From Nostoc sp. WHI (GTDB lineage Bacteria > Cyanobacteriota > Cyanobacteriia > Cyanobacteriales > Nostocaceae), in the NCBI RefSeq assembly GCF_015714725.1, contig NZ_WBKM01000052.1, positions 1-37,603 on the forward strand: a DNA stretch of 37,603 bases, in the 5' to 3' direction. How positions within the stretch are numbered: position 1 is the stretch's first letter; every line of letters begins with the position of its first letter. A model generated the notes under the pieces. That model did no database searches. It was not told where the DNA came from and was given only the letters and a program-made list of their open reading frames with translations. The translations under genes were made by a program, and so were the position numbers. Of the stretch, positions 14,401 to 18,775 are shown piece by piece.

Positions 14401-17400
14401 AGTACGCGTGACTAAAGTATTGACAAAAAAGCCAATTAACCCCTCTATCTCACTACGATTACGGTTAGCAATTGGTGTCCCGACTAAAATATCTGATTGT
14501 CCTGTGTAACGGTAAAGCAGGGTATCAAACGCTGCCAACAATGTCATGAACAAGGTAACTCCTTGTTGTTGGCTCAGTTGTATCAACCTACCAGTAAGAT
14601 CAACAGAGAGGGCAAACTTTTGATGTGCACCAGCAAAAGTCTGCACAGCAGGTCTGGGTCGGTCTGTAGGGAGCGACAATAAAGCTGGTGCGTTTGCCAG
14701 TTGTTGTTGCCAGTAAGTTAGTTGGTTTTGCAGTACATTTCCTTGCAACCAGTTTCGCTGCCAGATAGCAAAATCTGCATACTGAATTGGCAGTGATGCT
14801 AATGGAGAAGGCTGATCTTGAGCATAAGCATCGTACAGGGCTGTTAGTTCTTGGACAAACACACCCATTGACCAGCCATCAGAGACAACATGATGCATAC
14901 ACACTAACAATATGTGTTCTGTGTCCGACAGCATTAGTAATGTCGCTCTGATTAATACTTCCTTTGCCAGGTCAAAAGGCTGAATAGCTTGTTGTTGCGC
15001 TAATTGCTGGCTAGTAATTTCTTGCTCGGTTGTGGATAAATACTTTAAGTCAACAACTGAAACTGTCCAATTCGTTTGTGTTTGAATAATTTGAGAAGGT
15101 TTTCCATCAACTGTAATGAAGTTGGTGCGTAAGGCTTCATGGCGATGAATAATCTCTTGGAAGCTTTGTTCTAGGGCTGCTTGATTCAAATTTCCCACTA
15201 GACGCAAAGCTATAGGAATGTTGTAAAAGGCGCTGTTCGGCTCGAACTGATCTAAAAACCACAGACGCTGTTGAGCATAAGACAGTGGTAATTCTGCATC
15301 CCTCATCCTTGGTAAAATAGGCAGTGCAGAGAGTTCTAAGTCTTGTTGCTGTAACTGCCTAATTGATTGTGCTAATTCCGCTACTGTTGCTCTTGCAAAT
15401 AACTCACGTAATGCTAGTTCTACTTTAAAGCTGGTGCGAATGCGTGAAACTAATTGTGTTGCTAGTAGCGAGTGTCCGCCAAGTTCAAAGAAGTTGTCAT
15501 GAATGCCCACTTGCTCTACTTTCAGAACTTGCGCCCAAAGAAGTGCCAGCATTTCTTCGATTGGGTTACGAGGTGCAACAAATTTATCTTGTTGTTCGCT
15601 GTGTAAATCCGGTGTAGGTAAGGCACGGCGGTCTACTTTGCCGTTGGGAGTAAGCGGCAGCGACTCCAAGATAACTATTGCATTTGGCACCATGTAGTCT
15701 GGGAGTTTTGCTTTGAGGAATTGCCGCAGTTCGCTGATTGTGGGTTTACAGTCCTGATGCGCTACCACGTAGGCGACTAAACGTTTATCACCAGATGTAT
15801 CCTCACGGGCGATGACACAAGATACTTGCACATCACCATGTTGGCTCAAAACTGCTTCGATTTCGCCCAACTCAATCCGAAAACCGCGTATTTTTACTTG
15901 ATTGTCAATTCGTCCTAAGTATTGAATATTGCCATCACTTAAATAGCGTGCTTTATCCCCGGTTTTGTAGAGGCGGGAATGGAGATCAGTGCTAAAGGGA
16001 TTAGGAATAAATTTCTGTTGTGTTAACTCTTGTTGGTTCAGGTACTCTTTTGCTAAACCATCTCCCCCAATATAAATTTCTCCTGCTACACCAACGCTCA
16101 CTGGCTGTAGTTGGGAATCTAACAAATAAATTTGTGTGTTGGAAATTGGTCGCCCGATGGGAATAGTTGTAACGCCTTCTGGTACATCCTGCACCAAGTA
16201 CCAGGAAGTAAACGTAGTATTCTCTGTCGGCCCATAAACGTGGATCAGTCTCTGCGGCGCACCATTTTTCAATACTTGTTTGACCCATTTAGGATCGACA
16301 GCCTCCCCTCCAAATAGAAGATGCCGTAGTGAATTGAAAGCAGAGGGGACTTCCTGAGCAATTTGATTGAACAACGCAGTTGTCAAGAATAACACGCTGA
16401 TACTTTGCGATCGCATAAAGGCTGCGAAATCTGTTGGCGAAAGAGCCAAATCTTTGCTCACCCCTACCAACCGCGCTCCGTTCAATAACGCTCCCCAAAT
16501 TTCAAAAGTAGCAGCGTCGAAGGCGTAATTTGAGGCTTGGGCAATTACATCTTGAGTAGAAATGCTGATATAGTCAGTTTCTTTGACTAATCGAACTACA
16601 CCTTGATGGACAATGCTCACACCTTTGGGTTGACCTGTAGAACCGCTTGTGTACATTACATAAGCTAAGTTATCAGCTTTGATGCTGGTAGTCGGGTTTT
16701 GTTGTGTTTGTTGATTGATGATATCCCAGTTTGAGTCTAAGCAAATTACACTAGCTTTGCGTTCGGCAAAGCTGTGCCAGAGGCGATCGCCTAGCTTATT
16801 AACTAGTTTTTCTTGAGTCAATAAAACTGATAGCTGAGTGTCTTCTAGCATGAAGCTTAATCGCTCAGTCGGATATTCTGGGTCAAGTGGGACATAAGCG
16901 CCACCCGCCTTGAGAATACCCAACAGTCCCACCACCATTAAGAGCGAACGCTCTATGCAGATACCTACCAGTACATCGGCTCCCACACCCAAAGACTGCA
17001 AGTAATGCGCCAACTGGTTAGCACGACTATTCAATTCGTGGTAAGTCAGTTGTTGATTTTCAAACACAACTGCGATCGCATCTGGAGTCCGTTCCACCTG
17101 CGCTTCAAACAATTGATGGATACATTTATCCTGGGGATAATCTGTCTGAGTATTATTCCACTCAACCAATAACTGCTGTTGCTCGACTTCTGTCAGCAAA
17201 GGTAATTGCGAAATCTGCTGCTGTGGATTAGCAACAACACCTTCAAGCAATATCTGAAAATGCCCAGCCATCCGTGCGATCGTGCTTGCATCAAACAGGT
17301 TACTGTTATACTTCCACGATCCCATCAATCCCTTTTGTGTTTCCCAAATTAAGAGGCTCAAATCAAACTGAGCCGTGTCCTGCTCTACCATCTCTGGAGT

Positions 17401-18711
17401 CAGGGTAATACCAGGTAACTCTAAAGTATCAAGCGAGAAATTCTCCAATACAAACATTACTTGAAACAAGGGATTGTGGCCAAGTGAACGTTCCGGTTGT
17501 ATTGCTTCTACTACTTGTTCAAACGGCACATCTTGGTGTATCTGGGCATCCAAGACAACAGAATGCACCTGAGTAATCAGTTCCCTAAAAGGGGGATTGT
17601 CTTTAATTTGAGTCCGCAATACTAAGGTGTTAATAAAACAGCCAATGAGGGGTTCGATTTCTGTGCGGTTGCGGTTAGCAAAAGGGGAACCAATAGAAAT
17701 ATCATCCTGACTGCTATAACGATGAAGTAAAGCTACAAAAGCTGCTAGAAGAGTTACAAAAATAGTAGTTCCTGACTGTTGGCTCAAGGTTTTGAGTTGT
17801 ACAGTTAAATTCGAGGTTAGGTTCCATTTTTGAACCGCACCAGAGAAATTTTGAACTGAGGTACGAGGATAATCTGTTGGTAATTCTAATAACGGTGGTG
17901 CATCTGCTAACTGTTGCTTCCAGTAGTCAAGTTGTTGTTGTAATAATTTCTCATTCAACCATTTTTGCTGCCAAATAGTAAAGTCGCCATATTGGATGGT
18001 TAACTCTGGTAATGGGCTGGGAAGATCAGCAAAAAAGGCTTGATAGATAGCTGACAATTCTTTGATAAATATTCCTATTGACCAACCATCTACAACAATG
18101 TGGTGTATTGTCAGTATCAGCAAGTGTAACTCTGGTTCAAGGCGCAGGAGACTGACTCGTAACAACGGCTGTTTGCCCAAATCAAAGGGTTTACCGACTT
18201 CTTTAGTTACTAGCTGTTGAATTTCAGTTTCTTTTAACCCTTGCAAGTCCACTATTGGTATGTTTATAGCCAAACTAGGTACAATTCGCTGCACCACCAA
18301 TCCATCTACCACCAAAAAAATAGTCCGTAAAGCTTCGTGGCGACGGATAATTTCGTTGATGCTTTGCTCTAATACTGTTACATTTAATGCACCACTAATC
18401 CGAAATTGTAAACTCTCATTATAAGATGTATTTTCACTATCTAATTGATTGAAAAACCACATCCTTTGTTGACTAAAAGACAAAGGTAAATCCTGATCTC
18501 GCTCAATAGATACTATAGGCTTAGAAGCTAATTCTTTGGCAATTTTGGCTTTTTCAAAAAAAGTCAATATTTCTGTTTTACGCTCCATCAATTCCTGCTT
18601 GAGGGCTGATGTCATGACTCCATTGGGAGCGCGATAGCGTAGCTGTCCGTCTTCAATCCAAACTTTTATATTTAAACTATTTAGTGAAGATATAAATTCA
18701 AATACTTTCAT
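1..18711 (-). CDS. Giant multimodular nonribosomal peptide synthetase, C-terminus beyond window
   Basis: One minus-strand reading frame runs from the ATG at 18711 off the left edge: at least 6237 codons with no stop. I checked the frame at every carrier serine, condensation HH motif and TSGSTG motif, and all fall in the same phase. Order: TubC-type docking domain (aa 1-56), then condensation-adenylation-carrier modules. HH motifs of C1-C6 lie at aa 203, 1273, 2338, 3405, 4470 and 5539. TSGSTG of A1-A6 lies at aa 688, 1750, 2815, 3882, 4947 and 6016. Carrier serines lie at aa 1081, 2146, 3213, 4278 and 5347. No epimerase, methyltransferase or thioesterase domain appears in the visible part. 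It should extend a peptide by six residues on carrier-bound thioesters in the cytoplasm, fed by the two upstream genes. AAGGA precedes the start by about nine bases. By colinearity I infer a cyanopeptolin-type product; family membership is certain, the product is not. Confidence 0.97.
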   Translation of the reverse strand, partial: MKVFEFISSLNSLNIKVWIEDGQLRYRAPNGVMTSALKQELMERKTEILTFFEKAKIAKELASKPIVSIERDQDLPLSFSQQRMWFFNQLDSENTSYNESLQFRISGALNVTVLEQSINEIIRRHEALRTIFLVVDGLVVQRIVPSLAINIPIVDLQGLKETEIQQLVTKEVGKPFDLGKQPLLRVSLLRLEPELHLLILTIHHIVVDGWSIGIFIKELSAIYQAFFADLPSPLPELTIQYGDFTIWQQKWLNEKLLQQQLDYWKQQLADAPPLLELPTDYPRTSVQNFSGAVQKWNLTSNLTVQLKTLSQQSGTTIFVTLLAAFVALLHRYSSQDDISIGSPFANRNRTEIEPLIGCFINTLVLRTQIKDNPPFRELITQVHSVVLDAQIHQDVPFEQVVEAIQPERSLGHNPLFQVMFVLENFSLDTLELPGITLTPEMVEQDTAQFDLSLLIWETQKGLMGSWKYNSNLFDASTIARMAGHFQILLEGVVANPQQQISQLPLLTEVEQQQLLVEWNNTQTDYPQDKCIHQLFEAQVERTPDAIAVVFENQQLTYHELNSRANQLAHYLQSLGVGADVLVGICIERSLLMVVGLLGILKAGGAYVPLDPEYPTERLSFMLEDTQLSVLLTQEKLVNKLGDRLWHSFAERKASVICLDSNWDIINQQTQQNPTTSIKADNLAYVMYTSGSTGQPKGVSIVHQGVVRLVKETDYISISTQDVIAQASNYAFDAATFEIWGALLNGARLVGVSKDLALSPTDFAAFMRSQSISVLFLTTALFNQIAQEVPSAFNSLRHLLFGGEAVDPKWVKQVLKNGAPQRLIHVYGPTENTTFTSWYLVQDVPEGVTTIPIGRPISNTQIYLLDSQLQPVSVGVAGEIYIGGDGLAKEYLNQQELTQQKFIPNPFSTDLHSRLYKTGDKARYLSDGNIQYLGRIDNQVKIRGFRIELGEIEAVLSQHGDVQVSCVIAREDTSGDKRLVAYVVAHQDCKPTISELRQFLKAKLPDYMVPNAIVILESLPLTPNGKVDRRALPTPDLHSEQQDKFVAPRNPIEEMLALLWAQVLKVEQVGIHDNFFELGGHSLLATQLVSRIRTSFKVELALRELFARATVAELAQSIRQLQQQDLELSALPILPRMRDAELPLSYAQQRLWFLDQFEPNSAFYNIPIALRLVGNLNQAALEQSFQEIIHRHEALRTNFITVDGKPSQIIQTQTNWTVSVVDLKYLSTTEQEITSQQLAQQQAIQPFDLAKEVLIRATLLMLSDTEHILLVCMHHVVSDGWSMGVFVQELTALYDAYAQDQPSPLASLPIQYADFAIWQRNWLQGNVLQNQLTYWQQQLANAPALLSLPTDRPRPAVQTFAGAHQKFALSVDLTGRLIQLSQQQGVTLFMTLLAAFDTLLYRYTGQSDILVGTPIANRNRSEIEGLIGFFVNTLVTRTDLSGDPSFNDLLTRVRFMAMDGYAHQDLPFEMLVEALQPQRDLSHTPLFQVMFSLQNAPISTVELNRLSVSPVMIEGITAKFDLTLLMENTATGVVGVWEYNTDLFDASTIERMTGHFVTMLEGVVANPQQQISQLPLLTEVEQQQLLIEWNNTQADYPHDKCIHQLFEAQVERTPDAVAVVFENQQLTYHQLNSRANQLAHYLKSLGVKADVLVGICVERSLEMVVGLFGILKAGGAYIPLDPAYPEERLSYMLADSGVEVLLTQQQVVEGLPKHEAVVVCLDTDWHDIAKHCDKNLITDTISNNLAYTIYTSGSTGKPKGAGVYHRGFVNLVNWLITDFQFTSKDSTVLISSLSFDLTQKNIFAPLLIGGILHLLPDGFDPDYILDVVSKQRVTWVNCTPSTFYSILTSSDDSFAKTQSLRYVFLGGEPISIPSLLSWQNSPYCSAKIVNSYGPTECADVCSAYIVKQSNEFLNKPIPIGKPLPNVKLHILDQNFQLVPVGVIGELCIAGVGVGMGYINDLQRTNEKFIPYPFSDAKSERLYKTGDLARYLSDGNIEYIGRIDNQVKIRGFRIELGEIEAVLNAHPQIQQAVVIAREDVPGNKRLVTYLVPSDESLTTKQLREFLKGKLPEYMVPSAIVILESLPLTPSGKVDRRALPTPDLHSERQDKFVAPRNPIEEMLALLWAQVLKVEQVGIHDNFFELGGHSLLATQLVSRIRNIFKVELPLRELFATATLAELAQEIAQLQQQDLELSAPPILPRTENAELALSYAQQRLWFLDQFEPNSPFYNMPIALRLAGIVQVAALEQSFQEIIARHEALRTNFITVDGQPTQIIQTETNWTVSVVDLKHLSTTKKEIATQQLAQQQAIQPFELATQALVRVTLVVLSETEHILLVCMHHIVSDGWSLGMFIQELAALYNAYSEGNTSPLAPLPIQYADFAIWQRKWLQGEVLQSQLSYWQQQLKDAPALLSLPTDRPRPAVQTYHGTHQEFALSEELTSKLTKLSQEQGVTLFMTLLAAFDTLLYRYTGTEDILVGSPIANRDRSEIEGLIGFFVNTLVLRTDVSGDPSFEELLTRVREMAMEAYSHQNLPFEMLVEALQPQRNLSHTSLFQVMFALQNTPMSDVKLTGLTMSYLPIKGTTAKFDLTLAMENTANGLVGVWEYNTDLFDPSTIKRMTGHLVTLLEGIIANPKERISQLPLLTQAEQRQLLIEWNDTQVDYLSDKCIHELFEEQVERTPDAVAVVFENQQLTYHQLNSRANQLAHYLQSLGVKADVLVGICIERSLEMIVGLLAILKAGGAYVPLDSEYPQDRLSFMLEDAQVRVLLTQQQLVNKLPQHTAQVVCLDTDFLKIAQERESNLLNTATPGNLAYVIYTSGSTGKPKGVLVNHSNVVRLFAATDSWYNFNSQDVWTMFHSYAFDFSVWEIWGALLYGGRLVVVPYFVTRSPESFYNLLCQEQVTILNQTPSAFRQLIPASQGTIGDLNLRLVIFGGEALELKSLQPWFECHGDQMPQLVNMYGITETTVHVTYRPLSKADLNGSASIIGRPIADLQVYLLDEHLQPVPIGVPGEMHIGGAGVARGYLNRPELTAQRFISNSFNGNSKQLLYKSGDLARYLPNGELEYLGRIDQQVKIRGFRIELGEIEALLVQHPDVRESVVVLREDEPSDKRLVAYVVPQVEQSPQVGELRRFLKEKLPEYMVPNAIVILGAIPLTSNGKVDRRALPAPELHSQLTDKFIAPRTPIEEMLALIWAQVLKVEQVGIYDNFFELGGHSLLATQLVSRIRNIFKVELPLRSLFVAATVAELAQEIGQLQQQNLEFTSAPILPRAKNAELPLSYAQQRLWFLDQLEPNSALYNIPIALRLVRTLNQAALEQSLEEIIHRHEVLRTNFITVEGQPTQIIPTQTNWLVSVVDLKHLSTSEQEIASQQLGQQQTIQPYDLASEALVRATLVILSETEHILLVCMHHIVSDGWSMGVFVEELATLYNAYSQGQISPLAPLLIQYADFAIWQRQWLQKDVLQSQLSYWQQHLKDAPALLSLPTDRPRPSVQTFSGAHQEFALSVELTGSLVKLSQEQGVTLFMTLLAVYDTLLYRYTGQSDILVGTPIANRDRSEIEGLIGFFVNTLVMRTNLVDNPSFSELLGRVREVALSAYAHQNLPFEMLVEALQPERDLSYTPLFQVMFALQNAPMSQVELTGLSVSLLPIKSATAKFDLTLAMENTANGLVGVWEYNTDLFDASTIERMTGHFVTLLEGIITNPKERISQLPMLTEVEQRQLLIEWNNTQADYPWDKCIHQLFEEQVARTPDAVAVVFENQQLTYHQLNSRANQLAHYLKSLGVKADVLVGICVERSLEMVVGLFGILKAGGAYVPLDPAYPEERLSYMLADSGVEVLLTQQQVVEGLPKHEAVVVCLDTDWHNITKHCDKNLTTDTISNNLAYTIYTSGSTGKPKGAGVYHRGFVNLVNWLITDFQFTSKDSTVLISSLSFDLTQKNIFAPLLIGGILHLLPDGFDPDYILDVVSKQRVTWVNCTPSTFYSILTSSNESFAKTQSLRYVFLGGEPISIPSLLSWQNSPYCSAKIVNSYGPTECADVCSAYIVKQSNEFLNKPIPIGKPLPNVKLHILDQNFQLVPVGVIGELCIAGVGVGMGYINDLQRTNEKFIPYPFSDAKSERLYKTGDLARYLNDGNIEYIGRIDNQVKIRGFRIELGEIEAVLNAHPQIQQAVVIAREDVPGNKRLVAYLVPSDESLTTKQLREFLKGKLPEYMVPSAIVILESLPLTPSGKVDRRALRAPEASSELLDKYVAPRTPIEEILVQIWAQVLKIEVVGIHDNFFELGGHSLLAIQLVSRIRTSFKVELPLRSLFAEATVAQLAQSIGQLQQQDLELTSPPILPRAKNAELPLSFAQTRLWFLDQFEPNSSFYNIPLALHLVGTLNQAALEQSLEEIIYRHEALGTNFITVDGQPTQIIQTETNWTVSVVDLKHLSTTEQEIPSQELAQQQAIQPFDLARQALVRATLVVLSETEHILLMCMHHVVSDGWSMGVFVQELAALYNAYSHGEPSPLSPLPIQYADFAIWQRQWLQGDVLQNQLSYWQKQLADAPALLSLPTDRPRPAVQTFAGATQQFTLSIELTQRLTKLSREQGVTLFMTLLAAFDTLLYRYTEQEDILVGTPIANRDRTEIEGLIGFFVNTLVLRTDLSGNPSFSELLTRVRQMAMEAYSHQDLPFEMLVEALQPERDLSHAPLFQVDFLLQNDPLSQVELTGLTVNSLPIENATAKFDLTLAMENTATGLVGVWEYNTDLFDDSTIARMTGNFVTMLEAIVANPQERISQLPMLTEVEQRQLLVEWNDTQADYPWDQCIHQLFESQVELTPDAIAVIFENQQLTYGELNTQANKLAHYFQSLGVGPEILVGIYLERSLSMIVALLAVLKAGGAYVPLDPDYPQQRLADISHDSQVSVLITQQKLLNSLPVEGVKVIVLDTESGVLAAQNPENPVSEVEPENLTCILYTSGSTGKPKGVMLTHAALVNHSSAISEVFGLTNCDRVLQFASFGFDVAAEEIFPTWLKGATVVIRPAQMFATLASFAQFIEQEKLSVLNITPAYWHEWAIAVSQEDATVPQSLRLVAVGGDAVLPETVTIWQQLVGDRVNCLNVYGPTEASVTAIVHNLLHPKSEKTNSVLIGRPVPNTQIYILDRHLQPVPIGIRGELHICGVRLARGYLNLKELTEEKFIPNPFEETGESRLYKTGDLARYLPDGNIECFGRIDNQVKIRGFRIELGEIEAVLNQQSHVQTSCVIIREDAIGDKRLVAYVVPYDQQIPTISELRQFLSRILPLYMVPQAFVILESLPLTPNRKVDRRALPAPDLYSELLDRYVAPRTPIEEMLAQIWAQVLKVEQVGIHDNFFEIGGHSLLATQLVSRIRNIFKVELPLRSLFAAATVAELAQEIGQLQQQDLEFTSPPILPRAKNAELPLSYAQQRLWFLDQLQPNSALYNISLALHLLGTLNQAALEQSLEEIIHRHEALRTNFITADGNPTQIIQTETNWTLSITDWQHLPTPEQEIATQQLVITQAIQPFDLASAALLRATLVVVSETEHILLVCMHHIVSDGWSMGVFVQELAALYSAYAQGQPSTLTPLPIQYADFAIWQRQWLQGEVLESQLSYWQKQLANAPTLLSLPTDRPRPAVQTFVGTYHKFALSLDLTQRLTQLSQQQGVTLFMTLLAAYDTLLYRYTGVADILVGTPIANRNRSEIEGLIGFFVNTLVMRTDLSENPSFSSLLTSVREMAMDAYAHQDLPFEMLVEVLQPQRNLSHTPLFQVAFLIQNAPMSQVELTGLTISDLPIESVTAKFDLTLAMENTSTGLVGVWEYNTDLFDERTIAQMAGHFVTLLEAIVANPQQRIDQLPLLSKVEQHQLLVEWNDTLLDYPQDKCIHQLFEEQVGRTPDAVAVVFENQQLTYGELNDRANQLAHYLQSLGVGADVLVGLCVERSLQMLVALLGILKAGGAYVPLDPEYPQERLQYILDDALVSVLLTQQRVLNKLPQHQAQLVCLDEIWEQIGQNNQDNPTSGVTAFNLANLIYTSGSTGKPKGVMVEHTGLFNLAQAQIQTFGLDSDSRVLQFASLSFDASIWEVIMALGSGATLYLGTKDSLLPGTPLIQLLKDYCITHITLPPSALAVLPAEELPALQTIIVAGEACSAELIRQWSAGRNFFNAYGPTEASVCATIAKCTDSDRKISIGRPIANTQIYILDSHLQPVPVGVSGELHIGGAGLARGYLNRPELTQEKFIPNPFQGGRGAGEQGS
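2500..5707 (-). other. NRPS module 5 (C-A-T), candidate Ahp-precursor module
   Basis: C5 has HH at aa 4470-4471; carrier serine is aa 5347 (FFEIGGHS). A5 is the most divergent adenylation domain: FDVAAEEIF, NITPAYW, AVGGDAV, NVYGPTEASVT, giving D-V-E-N-A-G-V-V-T(-K). I recall this code from modules feeding the 3-amino-6-hydroxy-2-piperidone (Ahp) unit of cyanopeptolins, but could not check it. The E239/N278 pair also resembles an ornithine code. Confidence 0.75.
5708..8904 (-). other. NRPS module 4 (C-A-T), substrate X (same as module 2)
   Basis: C4 has HH at aa 3405-3406; carrier serine is aa 4278. A4 repeats the A2 sequence with the same pocket D-L-K-N-F-G-S-D-V(-K), so both positions should receive the same unidentified residue. 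In Ahp-cyclodepsipeptides the residue after Thr sits in the protease S1 pocket, so this position would set inhibitor specificity if the class assignment holds. Confidence 0.8.
6031..7476 (-). repeat. Adenylation-domain duplicate, copy in module 4
   Basis: This stretch and 12427-13872 are colinear at a constant offset of 6396 bases, with no indel noticed and about two dozen mismatches by eye (roughly 98% identity). It covers almost all of the adenylation domain, from motif A10 at its left edge to the start of A. Identity falls sharply on both sides, at conserved motifs (KVDRRAL on one side, the AVVFENQQLTYHQLN region on the other). Confidence 0.93.
8905..12105 (-). other. NRPS module 3 (C-A-T), predicted threonine
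   Basis: C3 has HH at aa 2338-2339. A3 contains AFDFSVWEIW, NQTPSAF, IFGGEAL, NMYGITETTVH. The derived pocket D-F-W-N-I-G-M-V-H(-K) is the standard Thr code, so this is the most secure substrate call in the locus. Carrier serine is aa 3213. In cyanopeptolin-type products Thr supplies the hydroxyl that closes the depsipeptide ring; that role here is inference. Confidence 0.88.
12106..15299 (-). other. NRPS module 2 (C-A-T), substrate X
   Basis: C2 begins LPLSYAQQRLWF (about aa 1141) with MHHVVSDGWS at 1272-1281. A2 has FDLTQKNIF and a pocket reading D-L-K-N-F-G-S-D-V(-K), a code I do not recognise; several polar positions suggest a polar side chain. Carrier serine is aa 2146. A2 is nearly identical to A4 (see repeat entries). 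The T1 and T2 carrier and linker stretches are also nearly identical over roughly 165 bases (15467-15632 versus 12273-12438). Confidence 0.8.
12427..13872 (-). repeat. Adenylation-domain duplicate, copy in module 2
   Basis: Partner of 6031-7476 in the same orientation. The spacing is exactly two modules. Neighbouring condensation domains are only moderately similar, so the unit copied is the A domain, not the whole module. Confidence 0.93.
15300..18543 (-). other. NRPS module 1 (C-A-T), predicted Ile/Val-type
   Basis: C1 starts at about aa 72 (LPLSFSQQRMWF) and has HHIVVDG at 203-209. A1 carries YTSGSTG near aa 688 and the core FDAATFEIW. Alignment to GrsA pocket positions gives D-A-F-F-L-G-V-T-F(-K), closest to the known Ile code DAFFYGITFK. 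The carrier motif LGGHS has its serine at aa 1081. C1 should condense the starter hydroxy acid with this residue. The code was extracted by eye; exact substrate (Ile, Val or allo-Ile) is inference. Confidence 0.8.
18544..18711 (-). other. N-terminal docking domain (TubC_N type) of the NRPS
   Basis: The first 56 residues of the NRPS (MKVFEFISSLNSLNIKVWIE at the start, ending near ERKTEILTFFEKAK) match the beta-alpha-beta-beta-alpha-alpha docking fold placed before condensation domains. The neighbouring methyltransferase gene begins with a clearly homologous copy (shared features: ...KIWIE, QLRYRA, MTS, ERKTEILTF). In this family the domain captures a short acidic C-terminal tail of the upstream protein. 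The starter protein ends in such a tail (EEEYEEGYL). Confidence 0.85.
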
Positions 18712-18775
18712 TTTATAACATCCTTTTTCATATTCTTCTGTATCACTAATCGCGCTGTTCACGGGATTGTATTTA
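18712..18775 (-). other. Spacer with RBS and a relic docking tail
   Basis: On the minus strand AAAGGA precedes the NRPS ATG by about nine bases and is a plausible ribosome binding site. Positions 18744-18715, in the NRPS phase, read DTEEYEKGCY. This resembles the acidic tail GTEEEYEEGYL that ends the starter protein, and the DNA is alignable too (GAAGAATA, GAA, GG, T, TAAARTGA). The methyltransferase frame stops at 18776-18778 in a different phase, so this tail is not translated as part of it. It looks like a frameshifted remnant of the upstream protein's C-terminus. Confidence 0.6.

Noticed and set aside
2500..15300. Regularly spaced similar sequences every ~3.2 kb, superficially like a long repeat array
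   Set aside because: Explained by homologous NRPS modules; not CRISPR or satellite DNA. Only the A2/A4 pair exceeds ordinary module similarity.
16001..16498. Two minus-strand frames of 95 and 69 aa in the A1 region
   Set aside because: They lie in another phase of the same strand inside the A1 domain; the NRPS phase is uninterrupted and carries the A-domain motifs.
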